From NCBI RefSeq assembly GCF_022539665.2, contig NC_081340.1, positions 7,501,357-7,565,356 of the forward strand: a stretch of DNA of 64,000 bases, given 5' to 3'. A model generated the notes under the pieces. That model searched no databases. It was not told the origin of the DNA and saw nothing but the letters and a program-made list of their open reading frames with translations. The position numbers were made by a program, and so were the translations under genes. Positions 10,467 to 22,785 of this stretch are shown one piece after another (positions within the stretch are counted from its first letter, which is position 1; each line of letters opens with the position of its first letter). Source of the stretch: Daphnia carinata (taxonomy: Eukaryota; Arthropoda; Branchiopoda; Diplostraca; Daphniidae).

Positions 10467-13400
10467 TCAATTTGTTGATTGCTGTTGGTGTAGCAATTGT
10501 TCCAACTCGTCTGCTGATCGAAGCAAAAATGCTGCCGATTCTCTGTATCCAGTGACTAACTGACGAACAGCAAGTATTTCTGCAGCATTCAACTTATGTG
10601 GTTGCAATGGCGACGAACGATTGGGTAATCCATTAGTTGTCGTTGGCGCCAAAATTGCAGAAGCAGGCCGGGATTTGGTACTCAAATCTGTCGGACCTAT
10701 TATTTGTTGATACAAATTTGCTTAATTAATTTGATTGAATGGTAAAATTATTTTACTATCTTTTAAATGATTGCAATTCTAAGTTGTAAATAGAAAATTA
10801 ATTGTGAAGTTGATCATCGAATTTTCGAGAAATGGGTTGGCAACGTTGTTGCAAAAAAACCGGCAAAATCATGTTTCCGGGCTTGGCGGGATCAGTCAGT
10901 ATCGTGTTCGAGGCAGGTGGAGCAGCATCAAAACTCCAGTGATCTCGTATGAAATATTTCCCAATTATTGAACAATAAAAACTGAACTGCAACACCTTGC
11001 CGAAACGTAATATTTTTTTTCCATTAGTGTTTGTGTGTGCATTTCCCTGTGTTTTGTGAAAAGTGTTGTGAAAATTTCAGCAAAAAAACCCCTTTATCAA
11101 AAGCCACTTGAAACCAACCACGTGCAATGGCGGCCGAACTTTGCCCCTAGGTAACTTTTTTTTGAATTACTCATCGTGCCTTAATGTCTTCCACGTGGTA
11201 TAATGAAATGATAAATGTACCTTGATTAATGGAAGTTGTTGGTTGAGAATGTCCATTATTGCTGGATCTTTGGTATGGCCCAAATGCTGGCCGGAATAAA
11301 TTGGTCGTTTGGCTAGAAGACAGATTCATTCCAGATGAAGTTGGTATGATGGTAGACTGTGAACTCTGTGCTGCTTCCGGTTGTTGTGCAAATGTTGTTG
11401 GGCTGTTTGAAACATTTGATCCCTCGTTATTCATTGTTGGTGGCAAAGGCTGGCTGATTGGTTCTAGTCCTAGACGTAATCGTTTGGCATTTTGATTCTC
11501 ATTTTCACAGGCCTGTGCTAGGATTTGTTCAGCCACGACCGACGTCAAGTGAGATGGCATTGGTCTATTTGGAGATGGCAACGCACCAGTTCCAGTCACT
11601 GAAAACGCAGCATCTGGATGATCCCTCGTTCGCTTATGGCGCCTACACGATTTCAAATAGGTACGAATGCGCTTGCGCGCTCTCTCGCCAAACTCGGGGA
11701 ACTGACGTAAACACGAATCTAAAAAATGAAATGAAAGTAGCACATTATGTTAAGGCAATTCCACTCGTGTGTTCGTGTCACCTACCGATAATTGCTTGAA
11801 TTTTCTCACGTGGCTGTCGTGAAATGGGAACCATGCGGTCTAGATTTTCGTCCACAAATAATCGAACAAACATCTAAATGGAAAAAAAAAAAAATCAGTT
11901 TAAATCGAGGCTGTCAGTTGTTGGGGGTATGAGCTTACATTGAAAGCTTTAAGACGTTCTGGATCTTGTTGTGTGTCGATCCTGTCATCGGCATCGTCGT
12001 CATCTTCGTCGTCCTCGTCTTTGACAGTTCCGTTTGGGGAATGATCGTCACACATGGCGACATCGGTTGTTGACGTCTTTGACAAAGACAAGTCCAACGT
12101 GATGGGGCTAGTGGGATCGGTGGTCGTATAGGCTGTTGTCATCGTTGCGCTGCAATTCGACATGGGAGAAGATGAACTCTGATATTGTTGCTGTGACACT
12201 GGATTGATCTCTTGATGATCCGCTCTATATCCAGCTGTCATGCCTTGGGGTAGTTGCTGACTAGATATTCCAGCCGAGCTAAATGACGACTCCTATAGAA
12301 AAGAAAAAAAAAAAAAAAAGATTCTCAGTTTTTTTGTTTTGTTTTTTTCGGAATATTTTTTTTTGTTCGACTCGTGTGGAGGGGGGGGGGGTGTAGGAAC
12401 AGACGAGCGCAATCGGGAGAGGCTCCAAGTTTTTTTTTTCTCCTCCTTGTGGCGCAACAACAGAACCCACGAAATCGATCGACTTTTATTTTCTCCTTTT
12501 TTTTTCTTCCACGGTATAACAAACAACGACGAATAATCCAAAGAGAACTCTCCCCTCGATCTCATTCTTTTTTTGTGTGTGTGTTTGCCCGCCAGAGCCC
12601 ATCATTTCCACACCCGTTCTCTCAATCCCATTTTTTTTTTTTTCTTCTCCACATTCGCTCTCACTCTCTTGTCGACAGCCAAAACATTTAAAGAAAATGA
12701 GACCAAGCCTTTTTTTTTTTTTCTTTCTCTCAATAACGAAATCTCTCTCTCTCTCTCTCTCTCTTTCACATTCGGCTCTCTTCCCTTCAAAAAAAAAAAA
12801 AAACAAATCTCGGTTTTTTTTTTAAGAGCCTCTAACGCGCAAGCGCTGCCAGATCGTTAATTTTTTGTTTTTTTTTTTGTTTTTCGTTTCTTCTCCTCAA
12901 ATGTTTAAAAACCAAACGAAAAGGGCGGCAATTTGTGTTTGAAACACTCCTTGTAAAGCACAAGTTTCTTTTTGACATGATTATGCGTGAGTGATACCGT
13001 TGCGTTCAACAAAGATGCCCTCAGGGGGGAATAAAAAACAAAACAAAACAAAAAAAAAAAAAAAAAACTTACGGCGCGATCGAGTCCTAGCAGTTGTTGA
13101 TGTGACACTCCGGCTAGTGTGGCGCGTTTGAGGAGCGTGCTGGTCAACGGCAGACTCAGGTCGATGTTGTTGGCAGTCACGGCCAAACCCATCAGCAGCG
13201 TCGATGGGGTAGGAGGAATGGGAGTCGCTTGGCCCAACCCCAAGAGCCCAAGTTTGTGCTGTTGTTGAGACCAGCTATGCTCGCTGCTGCTGCTGCTGCT
13301 GCTATGGCGGCTGGACTGCGGCGGCGTCGGTGGGAGGTGGTGGTGCAACTTGACGGTGGCAGGGGCAGCCGTCGCCGTTACGTTGGCCGGAGCGTGCGGA

Positions 13401-14295
13401 GATGCCGGTGGAGTCGGTGACCCTGGCGAAACGCTTTGATTGGGCAGCAGGCTGTTGGGTGTAGGAGTGGAGACTGGTGCTCCTGCGACGAGCTGGCTGG
13501 ACGATGGAAGGATCACGTTGGCGGCGGATGAAGCGCCGTTGCCGCGTCGTTGGCAATCGGCGCATTGCATTAAGAATCTCGTGACAGCCTCTCGCGGCAG
13601 AAACGCGTAAATTTCTGTTATCTTTATTTTTTATTTTGCGCAAAAGAGATGAAAGAAAAAAAAAACGGGATAAACATTTTGCTGTTTAAAATTGAAAGAA
13701 AAAAAAAAAGTAAAAGATGCGGGCCACTCACAGCGCGATACGTTCGTTTCTGTCCGGCGTGTTTGCCCGTTGGCGGTCGTCCGCCGCTATTGTTCATGAA
13801 TTCCACATGCTCTCTGTAGATGATGTCGAAGAAATCTTCGACGACGGCCACTTTCTTGTAAACGGGCCGATCTTCTCCGCCCGCTTCGTCCTGTTTATTT
13901 ACGTTTCAAAAAAAAAAAAAAAAAAAAATGAAAACAAAAATTGTTAAAGATTGGATTTTCATCAACTAGATGGCGTGTGACATCTTTGAAATCCGGACAA
14001 CAAAGGGGTGCACGGAGGGTGCGGGAAACGGATCGGCTGCAAGCGAAGGGGGGGGGGGATTTCGTGTGTGTGTGTGTGCGAGACAAGAGAAGAAAGAGAA
14101 ACCAGTTTGGGATGGATTGGGAGTGAGGTGGGTAAATTGAGTGGGCCTGAGAAAAAAAAAAAAAAAAAAAAAAGAGGAGGCGGGAGAGTCTATTGGGTTT
14201 GGCTTGTGTATGTGTAGTCATGGCGACGGGAATCTGAGTGTGCGGGCGAACGGAGCGGGGCAAAGGCAAAAACAAACAAGTCAAAGAGAGAAAAG

Positions 14296-14328
<33 letters not shown>

Positions 14329-15754
14329 GCACGTCCCACGGAGCCCCCCAAACGAGCGACCCCAAAAAAGGGAAGTAGATACTCGATCCCGCCCTGAATC
14401 TTGTTTGTTTCTTTTTCTTCTTCCATCCTACCCGCCAGCCAGTCCTTTTTTTTTTTCTTATTCATATCAGGAAAAAAAAAAAAAAAAAAAAAAAAAACAA
14501 AAAAACAAAAAAAAACTGTTAAGAAAAGCAAAAGAGAAAGATATTATCGTCTGCTGTCGAGTGCGTGGAGATGCACAAAGGAGAGCCAGGCCGCAAAAAT
14601 CGTCTGTCGTCTGCTTTTTAGACTCTACCGTTGAACGACTGTGCGCTCGTCAGGGCAAAACCTTCTGTAAAATGTTTTCTTTTTCTCTCTTTTCACATGC
14701 CGTTAGATTATTTGCGCTTTTTTTTTTTTTTTTTTTTTTTTTTTGCCCTCCCCTTCACAAACTTTGTCGCAACTGTGTGTGTTTTTTTTTTTTTTTTAAA
14801 GAAAAGGTAAATAAAGGAAAAAAAAAAACAAAAACAGGGCGACAATTGGTGTGGGTAGCGATACAGTGAGAGGTGGGAGGAATGCGGAAAAAAAAAAAGA
14901 AAAAGAAAAAGAAATGCGATGGCATCAACAACTTCCTGCCATTGTTTGTTGTCGGTGAGTTGAGTGAGTGTGCCGCGAATGATCAAAAACGGCCAAGGAA
15001 GGCGGCCCACCACCTTAGCGCTCGTCGTTCGGGATATATAATACACGACGACGACGACGACAAAGAAAAGAGGAAAGCAAAAAAGACTAGAGGGGAAAAG
15101 AAAGGGAAAAAAAAAAAAAAATAATAAAGAGGCGGATGAGAAGGAGTGGGAGGGGGGGGGAACGTTCCATCCGGCGGACGATGGCGGACGCAGGGGCGTC
15201 CCCTATTTGGCGCCACCACAGAAACAGTGGACATTGGGGGGAAGGAAAAGATCAGAGTGGGTTGTTGTGAACGACGATGAAGGAAGAAAGAGAGAGAGAG
15301 AGAGGCAGGGAGGATATATAACAAAACAGCGTCGACCGTGACAGCCCTCGGATGGAGGGGACAGAGAGTAACCGACCCCTACTACTATCCCCTTCCTCCC
15401 TCACCACCACCTTTCTTTCGTTTTCTTCCCTTTTTTTTTATTTTATATTTATATATATATATATATATATTTTTTTTTTTCTTTCACCCGAAAGGGACCT
15501 CCACCGGCCCCTTCACATCGATCCAATGTGCTCCGGCCCCTGTCTCTCTTTCCCGTTTGGTTGTGAAGGAGGGGGGGGGGGAGAAGGAAAAAGAAAAAAA
15601 GCAACTCGAGAGAGAGAGGGGGGGGGAGGGAAGGGAAGGGCACGCTGTTACTGATGGAGTGTGTCTTGTCTCTTCGCTTTGGTCGTCATCGGCTCCTCCT
15701 TCCGATCTTCTATTCCGCACCGGAGCAACGGGCTCTCCCTTCCTTTTCTCTCTC

Positions 15755-15798
<44 letters not shown>

Positions 15799-15916
15799 CG
15801 TCCAAAAAGAAAAAGAAGGTTCTATACAAAAGGCATCAACCCCTCACCCACACGGCGTCAAGACGTCCCCCCCCCGTCCCTCTCGTTCCACCAGCATTTT
15901 TCTCCCCCCTCCGTCT

Positions 15917-15947
<31 letters not shown>

Positions 15948-16987
15948 TCTTCCTCCTTTTTTCCTCGTTAACTTTCCACGTGCGTCCCGTATGGAAAAAG
16001 CGGACGGCTGCGCAACTTTATTTGTTGTTGTTGTTGTTGTTGTATTATTTTTAGGGTGTGGCGAAAAATGTACTACTTTGATACGATGACGTCGAATTGC
16101 TTTTGGGGCGGGATTGTTGTTGTTTTTCGATAGCGACTAAGATAACAAAAAACAAAAAAACAAAAAAAAAAAAAGAAACAAAAAGCGGAGGGAAGGTGTA
16201 GGCGATTACCTTTGTGGTGCTGGTGACGACGTAGAGGTCGTCGTGCGCCGTCGGGTCGTTGCCGCCGTTTCCAGGAAAAGGCAAACTCTGTCCTGCTGAC
16301 ATGAGGTCCGATGAAATGGAAGAAGACGAAGACGACGACGACGACGACGAAGAGGAGGAGGAGGTGGAGGAGGAGTCTGTTGGGTTGCCAGCAGTTCCAT
16401 TTGCACCGAGCCGGAAACCTTTGGCTCGTACCCAGAATCGGAATTTAGACGAGTCGGCTCCGTTCGATCGGTCCTCTCCCTTCAAGATCCGGGCGATCCG
16501 TTCCGACTTGCGACGTGAAATCGTCTTGGTCTTGGCCGCGTCTCCATAAGTCTACATGAAACCCCAACCCGCCCCAAAAGAACAAACAAAAAGAAAAAAA
16601 AAAATCAATTTTCTTCTTCCCTTTCCTTTATTTTATTTTATTTTTTTTTTCAATGCGGAAATGTCGCGCGATTTTTAAGGAAAAAAAACAAAAAAAAAAC
16701 AAAAAAAAAAAAAAAAGAAATTCTCAAATAGAAAAAGGTGAAAATGCGGACCTGCATAACCCAAGGCTGGAAAGCTTCCTTCATTTGTTGTCGACGAATG
16801 GACACGGCGGCTGATGTAACCGCAACGATGGCCGCTGTCGCTTCATCACCATCCCGTCTGGTCGAAGAAGAAGAAGAAAGAGGAGGAGGAGGAGGAGGGG
16901 CTTCTTTAGCTGTTCGGTTTGCCATCATGACGGCCGGCTTGTGTTCCGGCTTGCTGTTGCCAACTCCTTTACCATTCTTCTGGCCGC

Positions 16988-17018
<31 letters not shown>

Positions 17019-17525
17019 ATTGGTGAGGCGTTGCTGAAAGGGTCCGGTAGGAGTGCTGTTATTGTTATCGGCAGGTGGAAACACGGTCACCGGAAAGCCA
17101 TTAGCGACCTGCTGTTGCTGCTGCTGCTGCTGCTCTTGCTCTTGCTGCCCTGGCTGAAGGAGCGACGCTTTTCGCTGTTTGCATGGCGTCACGATTGCAC
17201 GCTGGTCTTGCTCGGTTGACGCGCTCCCGTCTGACAAAGGGCCGATGACCGTTGCCGTGGCGGCCGTTGGATGTTGAACGATTTTGGCCTTTCGCTTGAT
17301 CGCCATCAGTTTGGTCTTTTTCTTGAGCGATTCCAAATCTTCCTCCTCCAGTTCTTCCAAGTGCAAAATGGTCGTCATTTCGTCGTCCATCTCGTCCATT
17401 TTCATGTCGAGTTCGGTGGCCAGCGAGGGCCGCGCGTGACGTCCCGTTTTGAGACGAGTCGATCGGACGCTGTCTGCTGATTCACGCGCCCGTTTCCGGC
17501 TGTTTGTCGTCGTTTGACTTCGCAT
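10467..17525 (-). CDS. NOL4: NOL4-like nucleolar protein
   Basis: This is the arthropod member of the nucleolar protein 4 (NOL4/NOL4L) family, nuclear proteins of poorly known biochemical role. Exons, in minus-strand order: 17525-16752, 16551-16210, 13890-13732, 13621-13073, 12292-11939, 11873-11786, 11718-11221 and 10696-10467. All phases fit and give 997 residues, against about 640 in human NOL4. Blocks recognised in order: [16 protein letters not shown] with [12 protein letters not shown] (exons 1-2), [12 protein letters not shown] and HAGQKRTY (exon 3), [18 protein letters not shown] (exon 4), [21 protein letters not shown] (exons 5-6), [15 protein letters not shown] (exon 7), and GPTDLS with [18 protein letters not shown] at the end. 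The first coding exon (258 residues) is low-complexity and has no vertebrate counterpart that I recall. It carries runs of eight Gln and eleven Asn and an acidic patch. The start at 17525 is the first Met of that open frame. An upstream exon cannot be excluded. Confidence 0.92.
12305..12900. repeat. Low-complexity block in NOL4-like intron 4
   Basis: The intron between exons 4 and 5 (13072-12293) carries poly(A) at 12306-12319, a poly(G) run near 12380, several T runs, and a (CT)n microsatellite at about 12742-12764. No coding sequence was seen inside it. Open frames here arise only from homopolymers. Confidence 0.7.
13891..16209. repeat. NOL4-like intron 2 with dense simple repeats
   Basis: This 2.3 kb intron is made largely of homopolymers and microsatellites. 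It has an A run of about 30 at 14296-14325, a second long A run near 14471-14497, a T run near 14719-14744, (TA)n at 15451-15470, (GT)n at 15758-15794 and another long T run near 15920. No exon or RNA gene was recognised. Confidence 0.75.
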
Positions 17526-17912
17526 TTTTCCGCTTTTTCTTTTTCTTCTTCTTTTTCTTCTTCTTTTTCTTCTTCTTTTTCTTTATTATTGTTATTTAAG
17601 AAAACAAACGAAAACAAACAAAAACAAAAAATACTATCCTTTGAACGCGTTACACAAACGCACCAACAAATTGACAAGCGCGACACACATCAACAAGTTT
17701 CTGTTTTTCAAACGAACGTATCGTTTTTGATTGGATTTGAAAGAGATGAGGAGAATCCCCGTTTTCTTCTACACACACACACACACACACAGACACACAC
17801 GCACACGTTGCACAAAGAGACACACACAACACGGAGAAGTGAAAGACTGTGAGGCCGGCCGAAAAGTTCAGAAAGAAAAAGGGGGGACCGGAGAGCGAGC
17901 GAGCGAGCGAGC

Positions 17913-17954
<42 letters not shown>

Positions 17955-18048
17955 AAAAGGGGAGTGAGTGAGTCAAGTCCGGCTTGTTGTGGAGAAGTGG
18001 CCGATAGTGGAACTGGTGGAACCGTGTATATACCAAAAGGAGGGATAG

Positions 18049-18087
<39 letters not shown>

Positions 18088-18766
18088 CGAGGGGGGGGGG
18101 AGGGAGGGTTGGCACAGTGAGTGTTTCGACGGATCGAGTGAACGGAGGGTACGCCGTCACCCGCCTCCTCCCTCCTCTCAATGCACTCGACAGATAGACG
18201 AGAGAGAAGGAGACGACGGCCCACACACACATCCTCCCCTCTCTTTCTTTTTTCTTTTTTTTTTTGCTGGAAATGGGAGGGAACGCCACTACTGCTACTG
18301 CAGCTCGTCTATGTTACTCGTCTATACGGTACACTCGTAGCCTTTAGACCGAGACACACACACACACACAATCCGCCAAAAAAATAAAAAGAGAGAGAGA
18401 GAGAGAGAGACGCCGCTAGCAGCTCTTTCTCTGTGTGCCGCCGGACGTGATAAAAACCTCCCCTCTCTCTCTTTTTTTTTTTTTTTCTTCTTTCTGGTCT
18501 ACACACAGACAGACAAAGAGCGTGGCCCCTTCTCTCCACCCCTCTTTTATTATTATTATTTTTTTTTTCATATATTTTTATACAAGGGATCGAAGGCGAG
18601 TCCCCCCCCCCCCCCATCCCCAAAGGAAACGGATTCCCGAATGGGACAGAGTTCTTATAAGAGAAGTCCAGGGAGGTAGCGGCACGACTAACCAACCCAC
18701 ACGAACGAACGATGAGAGAGAGAGAGAGAGGGACGGGGGAGAGCAGAAAGAGAAGCGTTGCCTTCT

Positions 18767-18802
<36 letters not shown>

Positions 18803-19025
18803 CTTTTGTGTGTGTGTGTGTGTGCTTTCAAAGTCGGCGGCGTCGTTGCGGGAGAGTGGGTGGTAGGAGGAGGGGAGACTCGTTTCATTTCCGTCGAACG
18901 AAAAAAAAAAAAAAAAAAAAAAAGCCTCCTACGCCCGCCCCGCCAGTCTGGCACACACTGGAAAAAAAAAAGAGAGAGAGAGAGAGAAAGAAAAAGATAT
19001 GAACTAAACTTACCTTCTGTTCTGC

Positions 19026-19062
<37 letters not shown>

Positions 19063-19263
19063 CAGTTGAGAGAGAGGCCCCTATTCTTGATCCTCCTCCC
19101 CCTCTATTCCACCTACTACACCATTCGCTCTCTCTCTCTCTTTTTTTTTTTCTTTCGGTTATCCATTTTGTATGAGGAGAGGGGGGGGGGGGAGAAAAGA
19201 GACGTGAACATTCGGGTCTCTCATCAACTGCTCCGGTCCGCTCGGTCGTCGCCGCCGCTTCTC

Positions 19264-19294
<31 letters not shown>

Positions 19295-22200
19295 CTTCCA
19301 TTTTCTTTTTGTCAGCAGCTCTCTCTCGTGTTTTTTTTTTTTCCCCTCCTCATCTCTTTTTTATATATATATTTATATATTTTTTTTTTTCGAGAAGGGT
19401 GAAAAAGTTGTGAACGTTCTTTCCTAGAGACGGAGGAACTGCCCTTTTCTTTATTCATTTTGCCGTGACACAGGCGCAAACGCAACCGATTGATCGAAAA
19501 GAGGGAAAACAAAAAATGATAATGGCAATTGTTGATATTTTGTTTTTGTTTGGGGTCATAAACGACAGTTTGTTACGTCATCGGGGACGGCCGCAAAACC
19601 TGTCCAATTCGTCTCTTCAGGGCTATTTTTTTTTTTAAATTTTCTTTTCTTTAATACGCTGGCCGACAGTTGAAACGGACAAGCAAAAGCAAAAAACCCT
19701 CAAAACAAAATTTCCTTTTAACTTTTTTTTTTTTTTTTTTTTTTTTCTGGTTAGCTCAACGTGTCCCGTCGCTCCCCCATTTTTTTTTTTACTTTTTTGT
19801 TGCCTCCTCGTAGACAAAAGTCCTGGCCCAATCTAACGGGCCGACCCGTCACAAGAGAGAGAGAGAGAGACGGGCAGAGGCGGTAAAGAAGGATGGGTGA
19901 GTCCACCCCCTCGTGCAGCGCGACAGCGGGTGATACATTTGCAGTAGGGCGTCGTTCGTCGTCTATTTTGCGTCTTTTCTCTTTTTCCCCTGGTCTGACT
20001 TTTTCTTTTTTTTTGTTTGTTTGTTGTGTTTTTCAACTGCTACTACACCCACACGACGCCCCTTTCGCCCACGGGTGTATGTTGCTCTTTTGCGTACATC
20101 AGAAGGGAGAGAAAGAGACAGGGAAATTATTATTATTTTTTTTTTTTTTTTTGCTCCTTTCTCTCGCTTTTTATAACAACTTAAGAAGAAAAAAAAAAAA
20201 AAAACAAAAAAACTTTGAACAAAAAAGAAAACATCGGCACCATTTTCCTTAGATCGGAAACATCACCGACAGGTGCAAAGCCGGCACTGACATCCTTTTT
20301 ACGTGGATCATTTTCACTTTGCTTGAGACGAAACGAAAAATGATGGAGATGCAAAAGATCTCATCAATCCATTGAGGCACTTTGTGCTTCATTCGCGATG
20401 TTTGATCTTGATTTTTATGATTGAAGTTTTTCTTCTTTTTTTTTTTTTTTTTTATCTGTAAACGTGACACCACATTCGATGCGCTACTCTTCAACACGAG
20501 CGAATTACAGCAGAAGAAGAAAAGAAAGAAAAAAAGGCGATAGGTGTCGATCGGGCAAATCTTTTTTGGAATTGGGCTCAATGGAACAGCGTCACATTTT
20601 TACTGATCGAAACAAACGAATTTCATTTTCTTTTTTGTCTGGAAAAGAAAAAGAAAAAAACAAAAACAAACCAGCGGCTTCTAGACATGTCGTGCATGAC
20701 TGGTCTGATGGTATGCAAATGCTATGCAGACGAGCAAAAATTAAGGCCAACTGTTGATATGGGCGGTGGGTCCATGGTGGACTGGCGGTGCTGCTGGTGA
20801 TGCGGGTTTCCCTTCCTTGTTCTTCTTCTTCTTTCGTTTCCCATTATTATTTTTTTTTTTTTTGTAATGACCCGAGAGACTTTGTTTTTTTTTTTTGTTT
20901 TTTTTTTCTTGTCAAAATGTCTGATAGATACGTGGGGCCCGGACACACCGGTGTGTGGGTCTCATGGCCAGCACATTGGCCCATTATCGTCATCGTCGCA
21001 AGTCGTGCGCTCTCTCGTTTTTTTTTTGTTTGTGTGTGTTTCTTTTGTCTCGTTTTTCTTTTTCTTAGTTGAAACGACAATAGAAAGAGGAAAAAAAAAA
21101 ACATATGCGGTCAGTTATAGACGTGCATCTTTGCCTCCAGCGCCGCCACGAACGTGGCCCGTCTTCTTTCCTTGCGGTTTGATTACGGGCCAAAAATTGT
21201 ATTTCTTATTCAATGTTTTTTTTTTGTTTTGTTTTGGTTTTTTACCCCGGATGATGTTGTTGTCGGTTGTCCAATTTTTTTTTATTTTTTGTTTGTTTTT
21301 ATTTTATTTTTCGTGATTGACCGATACGTTCAAAATAAAATTCGGCGGTTAGCGTGTGCGGTTTTCACATGGAACAACAAGTAATGAGCCTTCTCTCTTT
21401 AAACCTGTACTCATCGCTGATGATCAAATTCAGTGGCTGCAAGCGGAAAAGAAGACGAAAAAAAAAGAGGGGGGGGGGATTGTTATCATCAAGTCACAAG
21501 GCATAAAAAAAAGAAGAAAGAAAGAAAGAAAGAAAAAGAGATTGAGAGAGAGAGCGCAAGGACTGGCCCTCACCCAGCCGCAATAACAAGGAAAGGCTGA
21601 ACCGACATCTGGTCCGTCTTTTCTCTCCTTCCATTTTCTCGTCTCGGTGGGTGGCCTGTCTATCCCTCCGTCCACGGACAAGCAAACAGCAAAAAAAAAA
21701 AAAAAAAAGAGAGAGACGAGTTTTTATTTTGAATTTTTTTTTTTTTTTTTTTTTTTTTAGAAAAAGAAGGCGAGGGAAAAGGGGAAAGAAAAAAACAACA
21801 AGGTTGTTGTGCTGGCCTGCCCGTCTTCCCTCTACCATTTCAAAATTGCTATTTTTTGCTTTGAAATTCTCTTTGTTACTGCGCGTATCAAGTTGTCACC
21901 TCGCATTGGTCCGATTTCTTTGCTATCGTTTCAACACAATTTTCTTGGCCAACAGGAAAATGAAAAAAAAAAAAAAACGTGCGGGTTCTTATCTCGTTTT
22001 GTTTTTTTTCAAAACCCTAAATGCGATTCATTTTTTTTTTCTTGGACTATATCGAATAATAAAAAAAAAAAATAAAGAGGGTCAACCACAATTTCTAAGG
22101 AAGATTTAAAACTCTTTTGAAGGTTATCGTTTAATACATCTTTATATCCGGTAGGAAGATGTCGGGGGGCGGGGGGGGGGGGAGGGTTTACGGCGAACAT

Positions 22201-22752
22201 GTTGTCCCATTCTTGTTATTATTTTTTTCTTTCTCTATTATAAATAAAAATATATTGATGAAACCTAATCCGAAACTTCTAACCCCACAGTAACCCATCT
22301 CTCTTCTTATAACAGGACCCCTTCAAGTTCTACCTACGTGATGGCAGGCGAGTGGTACCTATCCTTGCTCTATGTTTGCCATTGGCTGCCGCAGTTCCGG
22401 CACGTACGCTTTCTCACGAAACACAAAGGAAAAAAAAAAAAAAAAGAAATCAAATCTTTTTCTTTTTTTTTTTTCCACCCGAAACTGCTACACCCACACC
22501 CCAACTTAAAAAAAAAAAAGAGGTAAGTTTAAAAAAAAACAAAACAAACAAGTCACATCAAATATTTTTATTTATTTTCTTTTTTTTTTTTTCGAAAGTA
22601 CGGAAGCATGAGCACGTTGTACGCAGTGGCACGCTTGTCTGCGTTTTGGGCTGTAAGGGGAAACCGACAGTTTTGGCGGTTCTCGTTTGTCGCAATAACC
22701 CAATTTTCCATCACAACCAGTGGCGGCTGGTGGTGGCCCCGGTGAGCTGCTC

Positions 22753-22785
<33 letters not shown>

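Noticed and set aside
14141-14869. 242-codon plus-strand open frame
   Set aside because: It consists of Lys and Phe runs read from A and T homopolymers inside a NOL4-like intron, with no family signal.
15338-16089. Overlapping plus-strand open frames of 100-240 codons
   Set aside because: They come from T runs, (TA)n and (GT)n repeats in the NOL4-like intron. Cys-Val and Phe runs are translation of microsatellites.
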